From Cellulosimicrobium cellulans (GTDB lineage Bacteria > Actinomycetota > Actinomycetes > Actinomycetales > Cellulomonadaceae): DNA of 64,000 nucleotides. The stretch lies in the NCBI RefSeq assembly GCF_016907755.1, contig NZ_JAFBCN010000001.1, forward strand, positions 3,782,001-3,846,000, given 5' to 3'. Under the pieces are notes generated by a model. That model had not been told where the DNA came from and searched no databases. It saw nothing but the letters and a program-made list of their open reading frames with translations. Position 1 is the first letter of the stretch. Each line of letters begins with the position of its first letter. The position numbers and the translations under genes were made by a program. Shown here piece by piece: positions 9,011-17,841 of the stretch.

Positions 9011-10692
9011 ATGCGCTCCGGCGCGGTCACGCCGAGCAGCCCCAGGCCGTTGGCGAGCACCTGGCGCACCGCGTCGTTGAGCCACAGGCGCGTGCGGTGC
9101 GTGTCCGTGACCTCCTCGTCGGGGTAGGGCAGGACGCGCTGCGACTTCTGCTGGTACCACGTGTGGTAGTCGCCCGCGAGCGCCTCGAGGTAGCGCGCGA
9201 CGCGGTGCGGCTCGCGCAGCTCTGCGGCCTGGGCCACGATGCGCGGGAACTCGGTGAGGCGTCCGATGAGCGCGGCCTCGCTCGGGTGGTCGAGCAGCGC
9301 GGGCTCGAAGCCGTCGGCGCGCGCGACGCCGCGGTCGGCCGCGTTGCGGTCCACCGCCGCCGTGCGCGAGTGCGCGTACTGGACGTAGTAGACGGGGTTC
9401 TCGTTCGTCGCCCGTGCGAGCAGGTCGAGGTCGAGGTCGATGTTCTGGTCCGCCGACGAGCGCGCGAGGGAGTAGCGCGCGGCGTCGACGCCGACGGCGT
9501 CCACGAGGTCCTCGAGCGTCACGACGGTCCCGGCGCGCTTGGACATGCGCACGGGGTGCCCGTCCTTGACGAGGTTGACCATCTGCCCGATGAGGAGCTG
9601 CAGGTTCTTCCCCGGGGTGTCGCCGAACGCGGCGCACACCGCCATCATGCGCCCGACGTACCCGTGGTGGTCCGCGCCGAGCATGATGATGACCTCGTCG
9701 AACCCGCGCTCGCGCTTGTCGAGGTAGTACGCGATGTCGCCCGCGATGTACGCGGCGTCGCCGTCCGACTTGATGACGACGCGGTCCTTGTCGTCGCCGA
9801 AGTCGGTCGTGCGCAGCCACGTCGCGCCGTCCTGCTCGAACATGTGCCCCGACTCGCGCAGGCGCTCGACGGCACGCTCCACGGCACCGGACTCGTGCAG
9901 CGAGTCCTCGTGGAAGTACACGTCGAAGTCGACGCCGAAGTCGTGCAGCGACGCCTTGATCTCGCCGAACATGCGCTCGACGCCGCGCGCCCGGAAGACC
10001 TCCTGCGCCTCGGCGTCGGGCAGCGTCCGCGGGTCGGGGTCGCCGGCGGCGAGCGCGTCCGCGATCACCGCGTCCGCGATCTCGGTGATGTACTCGCCGC
10101 CGTACCCGTCCTCGGGCGCCTCCAGGCCGCGGGCACGGGCGAGGAGCGAGCGCGCGAACCGGTCGATCTGCGCGCCGTGGTCGTTGAAGTAGTACTCGCG
10201 CGTCACGTCCGCGCCGCTCGCCTCGAGCACGCGCGCGAGCGAGTCGCCGACGGCGGCCCAGCGGACGCCGCCGATGTGGATGGGCCCGGTCGGGTTGGCG
10301 GAGACGAACTCGAGGTTGACCTTCGTGCCCGCCTCCGCGTCGTTGCGTCCGTAGGCCGGGCCCGCGTCGACGATCGTGCGCGCGAGCTCGCCCGCGGCGG
10401 CCGCGTCGAGCGTGATGTTGAGGAAGCCCGGGCCGGCGACGTCCACGGCCTTGACGCCCGGGGTCGCGGCGAGCCGCGTCGCGAGGTCCTCGGCGAGGGC
10501 GCGCGGCGTCGTGCCCGCCCTCTTGGCGAGCTGCAGCGCGACGTTCGTGGCCCAGTCGCCGTGCTCGCGCTGGCGGGGTCGCTCCACGTGGACGCGCTCG
10601 GGGACCGCGGTGGGGTCCAGGGCGAGGGTGCCGTCGGCGACGGCGGCGGCCAGGGCAGCGCTCAGCGCTTCGGAGAGCTCGTCGGGGGTCAC
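9007..10692 (-). CDS. argS: Arginyl-tRNA synthetase
   Basis: 561-residue class I synthetase charging tRNA-Arg. The HIGH motif appears as HIGG at 139-142 ([11 protein letters not shown]), a form I recall from other actinobacteria; the KMSKS-type loop is RMSKRAG. The C-terminal DALR-type anticodon domain ends ...[15 protein letters not shown] at 10692 has no Shine-Dalgarno; TAGAAT lies 6 nt upstream, so the mRNA is probably leaderless. Coupled to lysA by GTGA. Confidence 0.95.
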   Translation of the reverse strand: MTPDELSEALSAALAAAVADGTLALDPTAVPERVHVERPRQREHGDWATNVALQLAKRAGTTPRALAEDLATRLAATPGVKAVDVAGPGFLNITLDAAAAGELARTIVDAGPAYGRNDAEAGTKVNLEFVSANPTGPIHIGGVRWAAVGDSLARVLEASGADVTREYYFNDHGAQIDRFARSLLARARGLEAPEDGYGGEYITEIADAVIADALAAGDPDPRTLPDAEAQEVFRARGVERMFGEIKASLHDFGVDFDVYFHEDSLHESGAVERAVERLRESGHMFEQDGATWLRTTDFGDDKDRVVIKSDGDAAYIAGDIAYYLDKRERGFDEVIIMLGADHHGYVGRMMAVCAAFGDTPGKNLQLLIGQMVNLVKDGHPVRMSKRAGTVVTLEDLVDAVGVDAARYSLARSSADQNIDLDLDLLARATNENPVYYVQYAHSRTAAVDRNAADRGVARADGFEPALLDHPSEAALIGRLTEFPRIVAQAAELREPHRVARYLEALAGDYHTWYQQKSQRVLPYPDEEVTDTHRTRLWLNDAVRQVLANGLGLLGVTAPERM

Positions 10693-10698
10693 CGGGCG

Positions 10699-10704
10699 AT
10701 TCTA
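10699..10704 (-). promoter_or_regulatory. -10 element of leaderless argS
   Basis: Minus-strand TAGAAT lies 6 nt before the GTG, so transcription should start at or beside the start codon. Confidence 0.6.
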
Positions 10705-10804
10705 CCGAGGCGCGAGCACCCTCCGTCGCGGCATTTCGCGCGAGGCCCGCCGGGCGTCCGGGCCGCCGGGCCGCCGACGGGCCCACGCACCCCGGACGTG
10801 CTGG

Positions 10805-10810
10805 TAGTCT
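10805..10810 (+). promoter_or_regulatory. Probable -10 of the tRNA-Arg gene
   Basis: TAGTCT about 33 nt before the mature 5' end matches the -10 type seen elsewhere in the window. No convincing -35 is visible. Confidence 0.4.
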
Positions 10811-10843
10811 CGTGCATCGCGTCGGCGGACACCGTCGGCGCTC

Positions 10844-10916
10844 GCCCTCGTAGCTCAGTGGATAGAGCGTCTGCCTCCGGAGCAGAAGGTCGTAGGTTCG
10901 AATCCTATCGAGGGCA
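10844..10916 (+). tRNA. tRNA-Arg (anticodon CCG)
   Basis: 73 nt fold as a cloverleaf. The acceptor GCCCTCG pairs with CGAGGGC and is followed by discriminator A. The anticodon arm TCTGC-CTCCGGA-GCAGA gives CCG, reading CGG arginine codons. The T-loop contains GGTTCGAATCC. No CCA is encoded. It is divergent from argS, the gene for its own synthetase. Confidence 0.95.
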
Positions 10917-11022
10917 CCCTGCACCGCTCCGACGAGCCCGGCCCGCCTCCGGCGGCCGGGCTCGCGCCGTCTCCGGGACCGTCGACCTCGCCTGCTTCCC
11001 GTGCCCCGTCCCGCGCGCCCGC

Positions 11023-11028
11023 TACGGT
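11023..11028 (+). promoter_or_regulatory. -10 element of leaderless CYTH gene
   Basis: TACGGT lies 6 nt before ATG 11035. No Shine-Dalgarno is present. Confidence 0.6.
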
Positions 11029-11034
11029 GGGGCC

Positions 11035-11667
11035 ATGACCGACGGCGGCTACGGGGACTTCGAGTTCGAGCGGCGCTTCCTCGTGCGCGACCTGCCCGAG
11101 GACCTGCGCGACGCGCCGGCGCTCATCGTCCAGAGCTACTACCTGGCCGACGAGGGCTACGCCCTGCGGCTGCGCGCCAAGGTCCCCACGGTCGACGCGA
11201 CGATGGACCCCACGACGGACGCCGTGCACCTCCTGGACCGCTACGCACCCGCGGTCGACCTGTGCACCCTCACCGTCAAGGGCCCCGTGGCGGGCGGCAC
11301 GCGGTACGAGGCGGAGCGCGAGGTCGACGTCGCGGTGGGCGTGCAGATGATCCGGCGCGGCGGGGCGCGCGTCGTCAAGACGCGGTACTCCGTCTGGGTC
11401 GGGGCGGACGGCTGGGTCGTCGACGTGTTCGGCGGGGCGAACCACCCGCTCGTCGTCGCGGAGTGCGAGCGCACCGGCCCCGTCACGGACCTGCAGATCC
11501 CCGCCTTCTGCGTCACGGAGCTCACCGACGACCCCCGCTTCTCCAACGACGCCCTCGCGAACCGGCCGTACGGCTCGTGGCGCGAGGAGTTCGAGGCCGA
11601 GCTCGCGGCGTCGGGCCCACGGTTCCTCCAGGACTTCGGCCGCAACGAGCGGCTCTCCGGGCCGTAG
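11035..11667 (+). CDS. CYTH-domain protein
   Basis: 210 residues. The N-terminal EFERRFLV is the CYTH (adenylate cyclase/thiamine triphosphatase fold) entry motif ExExK with the Lys replaced by Arg. Further alternating charged strands such as YALRLRAK, LTVKGP, YEAEREVDV and VVKTRYSVWV fit the triphosphate tunnel. CYTH proteins act on triphosphates such as inorganic triphosphate or ThTP; the substrate here is unknown. Probably leaderless from TACGGT at 11023-11028. Stands alone between the tRNA and a convergent gene. Confidence 0.75.
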   Translation: MTDGGYGDFEFERRFLVRDLPEDLRDAPALIVQSYYLADEGYALRLRAKVPTVDATMDPTTDAVHLLDRYAPAVDLCTLTVKGPVAGGTRYEAEREVDVAVGVQMIRRGGARVVKTRYSVWVGADGWVVDVFGGANHPLVVAECERTGPVTDLQIPAFCVTELTDDPRFSNDALANRPYGSWREEFEAELAASGPRFLQDFGRNERLSGP

Positions 11668-11705
11668 GTCCGCGGCCGGGCACCACGGGAGTCCGACGCA
11701 GGTCG

Positions 11706-12269
11706 TCAGCGCAGCGCGTCGGCCGCCGCGCACACGGCGGCGACGTCGAAGCGGACCGACCGGCGGTCGACCGGCACCCACCCGGGCTCGTGCCCGAACA
11801 GCACGGCCCACGGGAGCGCCCCGGACGAGACGTGCTCGCGCGCGTGGTCGTGCGCCCGGGCGTCGGCGACCTCGCGCTCGACGGCGTCCTCCAGCGCCAC
11901 GAGCTCGGCGCGCACGGCCTCGCCCTTCTCCGTGAGACGACGCGCCCGCCCGGGCTCGAGGTAGCCGTCGCGACGCGCACCCTGCACGACGCGGCGGGAC
12001 GCGTCGTGCACCCGGCCCCGCAGGACGCCGTCGGCCGGGTCGAGGGCGACGCGCGCGCCGGGCGCCGCAGCGTCCCCGAACAGCACCGACAGCGCGAGGT
12101 GCTCGCGCTCGGAGGTGGGCGACGCGTCGAGGAGGACGAGCACGGGGGACGAGCCGGACGCCGTCGGATCCACCCGGACGAGGCCGGTGAGCGCGAGGCT
12201 CAGCACCTGCGCGGCGAGCGCGTGCTCGGGACGGCGCAGGACGACCGCGGCGAGGAGCAGGTCGGCCAC
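11706..12269 (-). CDS. Small cytosolic protein of unknown function (DUF2207-tail-like)
   Basis: 187 residues, no signal or membrane span. Repeated helix-strand units (ALAAQVLSLALTGLVRVDP, then EREHLALSVLFGD, then RVHDASRRVVQGARRDGYLE) resemble by eye the winged-helix-like cytoplasmic tail of DUF2207 membrane proteins, but without the membrane part. I cannot confirm this. GTG at 12269 has TAGTCT 7 nt upstream and no Shine-Dalgarno, so it is probably leaderless. Convergent with the CYTH gene. Confidence 0.55.
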   Translation of the reverse strand: MADLLLAAVVLRRPEHALAAQVLSLALTGLVRVDPTASGSSPVLVLLDASPTSEREHLALSVLFGDAAAPGARVALDPADGVLRGRVHDASRRVVQGARRDGYLEPGRARRLTEKGEAVRAELVALEDAVEREVADARAHDHAREHVSSGALPWAVLFGHEPGWVPVDRRSVRFDVAAVCAAADALR

Positions 12270-12276
12270 GGTTCCG

Positions 12277-12282
12277 AGACTA
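12277..12282 (-). promoter_or_regulatory. -10 element of leaderless unknown gene
   Basis: Minus-strand TAGTCT lies 7 nt before GTG 12269. The expected -35 would fall inside the preceding gene's terminator. Confidence 0.5.
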
Positions 12283-12286
12283 CGGT

Positions 12287-12316
12287 CCCCCGAGCCGCCA
12301 CGGCGGACGACGGGGG
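12287..12316 (-). terminator. Terminator after the M15 peptidase gene
   Basis: Outer arms CCCCCG/CGGGGG (12287-12292, 12311-12316) and inner arms CCGCC/GGCGG (12295-12299, 12302-12306) form a stacked hairpin directly past the stop at 12324. Confidence 0.6.
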
Positions 12317-12323
12317 CCGCGTG

Positions 12324-13133
12324 TCAGGAGTTCTGGACTTCCTCGACGCCCTGGACGAACTCGAAGTGCCACGGCTCGTAGGCGCCGCTGCCGCCGCGCT
12401 TGGCCCAGGCCGGGTTGGCCCAGCCGTAGGTGGCACCGTTCTGGTTGATCCACGCGTAGACCTCGCGCGAGCCGGTCTCGACCGAGCACAGGTCGATCGC
12501 GAGGCCCCACCCGTGCATGGACCAGCCGGGAGGTGCGGCGAACGCGCCGCGGGAGGACTTGAGCGAGACCTGCGTCGAGAGCGTGCGGTACGACGAGACG
12601 AGGCACAGGTCGCGGCCGAACGTCGCCCGGAAGGCCTCGTTCATGGCCGACAGCGAGACGGCCGCGTCGGGCCGCAGGTGCTCGCCCGCCTGCCAGAGCT
12701 CGCACAGCGCGTGCTCGTCGAGGTTGCCGTTGGTGCCGGCGGGGCGAACCGTCGGGTCGCAGCCCGGCAGCGGGTCGCGCGCGGCGGACCGGGACGCCGC
12801 CTCGCGCCGCACCTCGACACGGGGCGCGGCGGCGACGCTCTGGGACACCGCGGGCGCCGTCGACGCGGCGGTCGCGAGGTCGAGCGCGCTGGGGCCCAGC
12901 GGTCGCGTCTCGGGCTCGAAGGGCGAACCGGTCCCCAGGCCGTCGTCCGCGCCGGCGGAGAGGGGCATCGCGATCGTCGCGGCGGCGAGCGTCCCGAGGA
13001 CGGCGATGCGCGGCATCCAGCGGTGCTGGCTGGAGACCTGTGCCTGGGGGCGGCGACGGCGCGTGCCCTGCTCCGCCTCGCGCCGTGCCCGTCGGGACTC
13101 GAGGGCGGGTGCGTCGGTCTGCTGCGACTCCAC
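12324..13133 (-). CDS. Exported M15-family D-Ala-D-Ala carboxypeptidase
   Basis: 269 residues from GTG 13133. A basic N-terminus and one hydrophobic segment (about 40-57) give either a signal peptide or an anchor. A low-complexity linker precedes the C-terminal M15/VanY domain, with SSYRT, SMHGWGLAIDL (zinc His and Asp) and EPWHFEF (catalytic Glu region and zinc His). It would trim peptidoglycan stem peptides outside the cell. The start is uncertain; the frame stays open to 13211, but that would overlap promoter-like sequence. A structured leader lies upstream. Such peptidases are often controlled by MtrA, whose gene is also in this window; that link is inference. Confidence 0.8.
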   Translation of the reverse strand: MESQQTDAPALESRRARREAEQGTRRRRPQAQVSSQHRWMPRIAVLGTLAAATIAMPLSAGADDGLGTGSPFEPETRPLGPSALDLATAASTAPAVSQSVAAAPRVEVRREAASRSAARDPLPGCDPTVRPAGTNGNLDEHALCELWQAGEHLRPDAAVSLSAMNEAFRATFGRDLCLVSSYRTLSTQVSLKSSRGAFAAPPGWSMHGWGLAIDLCSVETGSREVYAWINQNGATYGWANPAWAKRGGSGAYEPWHFEFVQGVEEVQNS

Positions 13134-13148
13134 CCGCCACCTGCCTCT

Positions 13149-13204
13149 CACCCTTCGGGGTGGCCCTCGGGCCACCGATGACCGATCAATCACGGAACAG
13201 TAAC
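13149..13204 (-). promoter_or_regulatory. Structured leader of the M15 peptidase gene
   Basis: Two adjacent hairpins: GGTGGCCC/GGGCCACC (13159-13166 with 13169-13176) and CACCC/GGGTG (about 13149-13162), which compete for bases. Further upstream a pair of GTNAC-like half sites (GTTAC and GTGAT, minus strand, 13189-13204) are 11 bp apart. It could be a riboswitch or MtrA site; neither can be proved by eye. Confidence 0.35.
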
Positions 13205-13265
13205 GAAGCACTCCGACGATGCCAAGTCCCCTGCTCAGGACCGGTGCCGGACGCCGGGGCGCTCG

Positions 13266-14309
13266 TCAGTGCCGACGCTGCATGGCGTCGCGCACCTCCC
13301 CCACGAGCTCCTCGAGGATGTCCTCGAGGAAGACGACGCCGAGGGCGCGTCCGCCCTCGGGCGCGTCGACGCGTGCCAGGTGCGCTCCCGAGCGCTGCAT
13401 CGCCCGGAGCGCGTCCTCGACCTCGTCGCCGGGCGCGGCGGTCGCGAGCGCCCGCACGCGCCAGGACGGGACGGGGGCCCCGCGCGTCGTCTCGTCCGCG
13501 TACAGCACGTCCTTGACGTGGAGGTAGCCGACGAGCTCGCCCGCGACGTCGGCGACCGCGAACCGCGAGAACCCGGTCTTCGCCACGAGGCGCTCGACCT
13601 CCTCGGGCGTGCAGCCCTCGGTGACCGTGACGAGGTCGGCGACGGGCACCATGACGTCCTGCGCGGTGCGCTCGGAGAACTCGATCGCGCCCGAGAGGAG
13701 GCCCTGCTCGTCCCGGAGCACGCCCTCCGCCTGGGAGTGCTCGACGATCGACTGGACCTCCTCCGCCGTGAAGGCGGAGGCGACCTCGTCCTTGGGCTCG
13801 ACCCCCGTCGCCCGGACGGCGTGGTTCGCGAGCCAGTTGAGCGCGACGATGACGGGCCGCAGCACGCGCCCGATCCACACCAGCGGCGGGCCGAACCACA
13901 TCACGGCCGTCTCGGGACCGGCGACGGCGAGGTTCTTGGGCACCATCTCGCCCAGGACCACGTGCAGGTAGACGACGATCGCGAGCGCGACGACGAAGGC
14001 GATCGGGTGGGCGAGCGACGTGCTCACGCCCAGGGCCCGCAACGGGTCCTCGATGAGGTGCGCGAGCGCGGGCTCCGCGACGACGCCGAGGCCGGTGGAG
14101 CAGACCGTCACGCCGAGCTGGGCGCACGCGAGCATGAGCGACACGTTCTCCATCGCCCACAGGACGGTCTGCGCCCGCCGGTTCCCCTGCGCGGCGAGCG
14201 GCTCGATCGCCGAGCGGCGCGCGGAGATGACGGCGAACTCGGCGCCGACGAAGAACGCGTTGCCCGCGAGCAGGAGGACGGCGACGAGGAGCGCGGTGGT
14301 CGAGCTCAC
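13266..14309 (-). CDS. CNNM/HlyC-type membrane protein with CBS pair (short paralog)
   Basis: 347 residues. The N-terminal DUF21/CNNM membrane domain (about 1-180, three to four spans, LLLAGNAFFVGAEFAVISARRS, LGEMVPKNLAV) is followed by two CBS motifs (QDVMVPVADLVTV, GYLHVKDVLY). It ends shortly after LEDILEELVGE, without a C-terminal CorC_HlyC domain. Members are linked to Mg2+/Co2+ efflux or cell-envelope stress. GTG at 14309 overlaps the upstream paralog's stop as GTGA; the two may form a heterodimer. Confidence 0.85.
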   Translation of the reverse strand: MSSTTALLVAVLLLAGNAFFVGAEFAVISARRSAIEPLAAQGNRRAQTVLWAMENVSLMLACAQLGVTVCSTGLGVVAEPALAHLIEDPLRALGVSTSLAHPIAFVVALAIVVYLHVVLGEMVPKNLAVAGPETAVMWFGPPLVWIGRVLRPVIVALNWLANHAVRATGVEPKDEVASAFTAEEVQSIVEHSQAEGVLRDEQGLLSGAIEFSERTAQDVMVPVADLVTVTEGCTPEEVERLVAKTGFSRFAVADVAGELVGYLHVKDVLYADETTRGAPVPSWRVRALATAAPGDEVEDALRAMQRSGAHLARVDAPEGGRALGVVFLEDILEELVGEVRDAMQRRH

Positions 14310-15694
14310 GACTCCACCTCCACCGGGGCCGCGCGGACCGAGAGCCGCTCGACCCGCCGGCCCTCCATCGCCTCCACGCGCAGCACGACGCGGTCGCGGC
14401 CGTCGCCCGCGACGACCTCGTCGCCCGGCTCCGGCACGCGCCCGAGGCGTGCCATGACAAGGCCGCCGAGCGTCTCGTACGCGCCGTCCTCGGGCGCGCG
14501 GAGCCCGGTGACCTCGGTGAGCTCGTCGGGCCGCATGACGCCCGGGACCAGCCAGGAGCCGTCCGCACGGCGGGCCGCTCCGGAGCGGCGCGGGTCGTGC
14601 TCGTCCGCCACGTCGCCCACGAGCTCCTCGACGACGTCCTCGAGCGTCACGACGCCGGAGGTGCCGCCGTACTCGTCGACCACGACCGCCATCTGGAGCC
14701 CGAAGCCGCGCAGCTCGACGAGCAGCGGGCCGAGGCGCACGGTCTCGGGCACCCGGGGCGCCTCGACCATGAGCGCCGCCGCGGGGACCTCCTCGCGCCG
14801 CTCGTACGGGACGGCGACGGCGCGGCGCAGGTGGACGAGGCCGACGACGTCGTCGCGGTCCTCGCCGATGACCGGGAACCGGGAGTGCCCGGTCCGCCGA
14901 GCGGCGTCCACGACGTCCGCGGCCGTCGCGTCACGGTCGACCACGACCATCCGCATCCGGTCCGTCATGACGTCGACGGCGCTCAGCTCGTCGAGCTCGA
15001 TGGAGTTGGTGAGGAGCGTCGCGACGGACACGTCCAGCGTGCCCTCCTGGGCGGAGCGGCGCACGAGCGCGGCGAGCTCGGAGGCCGAGCGGGCGCCCGA
15101 CAGCTCCTCGCGCGGCTCGACGCCGACGCGTCGCAGGATCGCGTTGGCCGACCCGTTGAGCACGGCGATCACGGGCCGGAAGAGCTTGGTGAACTGACGC
15201 TGCACCGGCACGACCTGCCGGGCCGTCGCGTAGGGGGCGCTCAGGGCGAAGTTCTTGGGGATGAGCTCGCCGAAGAGCATCGAGACGAAGTTCACGACGA
15301 GGAGGGCCAGGACCCCCGCGAGGACGGCGGACGCCGCCTGCCCGAGCGCCGTGCCGCTCAGCCCGGAGCCGAACAGCGAGAGCAGCGCGGGCTGCGCCGT
15401 GTAGCCGAGGAGGATCGTCGTGAGCGTGATGCCGACCTGCGCGGACGACAGCTCGGTCGACAGGTGCTTGAGCCCGGCCCGGACGCTGCGGTCGCGCCGG
15501 TCGGCACGGGCCTTCCCGCCCGACGGCGGGGAGCCGCGTCTGTCGCCCTCCTGGTCGGGGTCGTCGCCCGCGGGGAGGACGGCGGGGTCGAGGGTGACCA
15601 GGGAGAACTCGCTGGCCACGAACACGGCGGTGCCTGCGGTGAGGAGCACCCCGAGCGCGACCATGACCCAGTCGCCTACCACGAGGTGCTCCAC
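14306..15694 (-). CDS. CNNM/HlyC-type membrane protein with CBS and CorC_HlyC domains
   Basis: Up to 462 residues. It has a DUF21 membrane domain with a charged insert after the first span (DPDQEGDRRGSPPSGGKARAD, residues about 43-65; given in part), FGELIPKNFALS, two CBS motifs (VDVMTDRMRMVVV, VVGLVHLRRAV), the LEDVVEELVGDVADEHD motif and a C-terminal CorC_HlyC domain. The first possible start is GTG 15694; ATG 15664 at the first span is an alternative. Neither has a good ribosome site. Divergent from the response regulator at 15833. Confidence 0.82.
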   Translation of the reverse strand: MEHLVVGDWVMVALGVLLTAGTAVFVASEFSLVTLDPAVLPAGDDPDQEGDRRGSPPSGGKARADRRDRSVRAGLKHLSTELSSAQVGITLTTILLGYTAQPALLSLFGSGLSGTALGQAASAVLAGVLALLVVNFVSMLFGELIPKNFALSAPYATARQVVPVQRQFTKLFRPVIAVLNGSANAILRRVGVEPREELSGARSASELAALVRRSAQEGTLDVSVATLLTNSIELDELSAVDVMTDRMRMVVVDRDATAADVVDAARRTGHSRFPVIGEDRDDVVGLVHLRRAVAVPYERREEVPAAALMVEAPRVPETVRLGPLLVELRGFGLQMAVVVDEYGGTSGVVTLEDVVEELVGDVADEHDPRRSGAARRADGSWLVPGVMRPDELTEVTGLRAPEDGAYETLGGLVMARLGRVPEPGDEVVAGDGRDRVVLRVEAMEGRRVERLSVRAAPVEVES

Positions 15695-15832
15695 CGATAT
15701 CGGGAGGTGCTCTTCATCGTGCCGACGATGCTAGCGCCCGCTCGCCCCGCGCCGCCCGGGCGCGCGGCGACCGACCGCCGGGTGGCGGTGAAATCCGGCC
15801 GACCTGGGCCGACGTGTGCCACGCTGTATCCC

Positions 15833-16636
15833 ATGGCAGATCCGAGGGCAGCGAGCGCATCACCGACCGGCGCGGGCGCCGGTCCCGTCCCGGGCCGCGG
15901 GCCCGTGCCCACGACGGCGCCGTTGGCCGGCGGCACCCCGCAGCAGGCGGCCACGGTCCTCGTCGTCGAGGACGAGCCCGCCATCGCGACGGCGATCGCG
16001 CAGCGTCTGAGCGCAGAGGGCTGGCGGGTCGAGGTCGCGCGCGACGGGCTCTCCGGCGTCGACGCCGCGGCACGGCTACGACCGGACCTCATCGTGCTCG
16101 ACGTCATGCTGCCCGGCATCGACGGCCTCGAGGTGACGCGGCGCATCCAGGCCGAGCAGCCCGTACCGATCCTCATGCTCACCGCGCGCGACGACGAGAC
16201 CGACATGCTCATCGGGCTCGGCGTGGGCGCCGACGACTACATGACGAAGCCCTTCTCGATGCGCGAGCTCGTCGCGCGCATCAAGGCGCTGCTGCGCCGG
16301 GTCGACCGTGCCACGCAGGCCGCGAGCACCGCCCCGACCGACCCGCCCATGACCGTGGGCGACGTGACGATCGACAAGGCCCAGCGCCGCGTGTACCGCG
16401 CCGGCGAGGAGGTCCACCTCACGCCCACCGAGTTCGAGCTCCTCGTCATGCTGGCGAGCTCGCCCAAGACCGTGCTCACGCGCGAGCGGCTTCTCGCGGA
16501 GGTCTGGGACTGGGCCGACGCGAGCGGGACGCGCACCGTCGACTCGCACATCAAGGCGCTGCGCCGCAAGCTCGGCGCCGACCTCATCCGGACCGTGCAC
16601 GGCGTCGGCTACGCGTTCGAGCCGCCCGCCGGATGA
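15833..16636 (+). CDS. OmpR/PhoB-family response regulator
   Basis: 267 residues. A 40-residue Pro/Ala/Gly-rich extension precedes the receiver (acidic E46/D47, phospho-acceptor D90 in LIVLDVMLPG, conserved K139 in MTKPF). The C-terminal winged helix has EEVHLTPTEFELLVML and TVDSHIKALRRKLG. It regulates genes in partnership with the histidine kinase that follows, whose ATG overlaps its stop as ATGA. The extended N-terminus is unusual, and the true start could be later, but no better start is seen. CACGCT 7 nt upstream of the ATG is a weak leaderless -10. Confidence 0.88.
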   Translation: MADPRAASASPTGAGAGPVPGRGPVPTTAPLAGGTPQQAATVLVVEDEPAIATAIAQRLSAEGWRVEVARDGLSGVDAAARLRPDLIVLDVMLPGIDGLEVTRRIQAEQPVPILMLTARDDETDMLIGLGVGADDYMTKPFSMRELVARIKALLRRVDRATQAASTAPTDPPMTVGDVTIDKAQRRVYRAGEEVHLTPTEFELLVMLASSPKTVLTRERLLAEVWDWADASGTRTVDSHIKALRRKLGADLIRTVHGVGYAFEPPAG

Positions 16637-17841
16637 CCTCCCACCCCGCCGACCCCGTCGACGGCACGGGCACGGGCCGGGCGCAGGGCGGGTCGGCGAG
16701 TCCCGGTCCGGCGCGGAACGGCGTGCACCGCGCGCACACGATCCGCCCGCACCTGCCCGACGTCCGGCCGCTCGACTCGTTCCGCTCGCTGAAGATCAAG
16801 CTCGGCGTGCTCGTCGCCGCGACCGTCACGCTCGCGGTCCTCATCACGTGGATCGGGCTCCAGAACCAGCTCGGGCCGTCGCGCACGTTCCCGCTCGCGA
16901 TCGTCCTGTCGCTGCTCCTCACCCAGCTCCTCGCACGCGGGATGACGTCGCCGCTGCGCGAGATGACGGCGGCGGCGCGCGCCATGGCCGACGGCGACTA
17001 CACGCGTCGGGTGCGGGCGACGAGCCGGGACGAGGTGGGCCAGCTCGCCGTCGCGTTCAACGTCATGGCGGAGGACCTCGCGACGAGCGACCAGGTGCGC
17101 CGCGAGCTCATCGCGAACGTGTCGCACGAGCTGCGGACGCCGATCGCGGCGCTCCAGGCGCAGCTCGAGAACGTCGTCGACGGCGTCACGCAGCCGACGC
17201 CCGCGACCATGGAGATGGCCCTGGCCCAGACGGAGCGCCTCACGCGCCTCGTCTCCTACCTGCTGGACCTGTCGCGCATCGAGGCCGGCGCGGCGGCCCT
17301 CAACATCACCGAGATCGACGTGGGCGACTTCCTCGAGGAGAACGCCGAGGCCGTGTCGATGGTGGAGGCCGGGAAGCAGCTGCGGTACGTCGTCGACGTG
17401 ACGCCGCCCGACCTCGTGCTCGAGGCGGACCGCGAGCGCCTGCACCAGGTCGTGACCAACCTCCTGCAGAACGCGATCCGGCACTCTCCCCAGGGGGGCG
17501 AGATCCGGCTCGAGGCGTACCCCGTGGACGACGACGTCGTGCTCGAGATCGTGGACGAGGGACCGGGGATCGCGAAGGAGGACCGCGAGCGCATCTTCGA
17601 GCGCTTCGCCCGGGCCAGCGCGACGGGGACGCACACGACGACGGGCGGCTCGACGGGCGGAACGGGCATCGGCCTCGCGATCGTCCGGTGGGCGATCGAC
17701 CTGCACGGGGGGCGGATCGAGGTCGCGGACTCGCGCAGCGGCGCGACGATGCGTGTCACGCTCCCGGCGCACGCGCACCCCGTCGAGCCCGACCTGCTCG
17801 ACGACCCGGCGCCGGGTGGCGAGGACCCGACCGTGCGCTGA
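16633..17841 (+). CDS. Sensor histidine kinase, short extracellular loop
   Basis: 402 residues. A 50-residue cytoplasmic lead is followed by TM1 (about 55-75), a loop of only about 10 residues and TM2 (85-102). HAMP is at about 103-155, HisKA has the phospho-His H165 in ANVSHELRTP, and the HATPase_c domain has NLLQNAIRHSP, DEGPGI and GGTGIGLAIV. With almost no outer domain it fits the intramembrane-sensing type that reads envelope stress. A Thr/Gly insert (TGTHTTTGGSTGG) precedes the last ATP-lid motif. Coupled to the regulator by ATGA. Confidence 0.88.
   Translation: MTSHPADPVDGTGTGRAQGGSASPGPARNGVHRAHTIRPHLPDVRPLDSFRSLKIKLGVLVAATVTLAVLITWIGLQNQLGPSRTFPLAIVLSLLLTQLLARGMTSPLREMTAAARAMADGDYTRRVRATSRDEVGQLAVAFNVMAEDLATSDQVRRELIANVSHELRTPIAALQAQLENVVDGVTQPTPATMEMALAQTERLTRLVSYLLDLSRIEAGAAALNITEIDVGDFLEENAEAVSMVEAGKQLRYVVDVTPPDLVLEADRERLHQVVTNLLQNAIRHSPQGGEIRLEAYPVDDDVVLEIVDEGPGIAKEDRERIFERFARASATGTHTTTGGSTGGTGIGLAIVRWAIDLHGGRIEVADSRSGATMRVTLPAHAHPVEPDLLDDPAPGGEDPTVR

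Noticed and set aside
7622-10924. 1100-codon minus frame joining lysA with the argS region and tRNA
   Set aside because: The frame passes through argS out of phase. LysA has its own coupled GTG at 9010.
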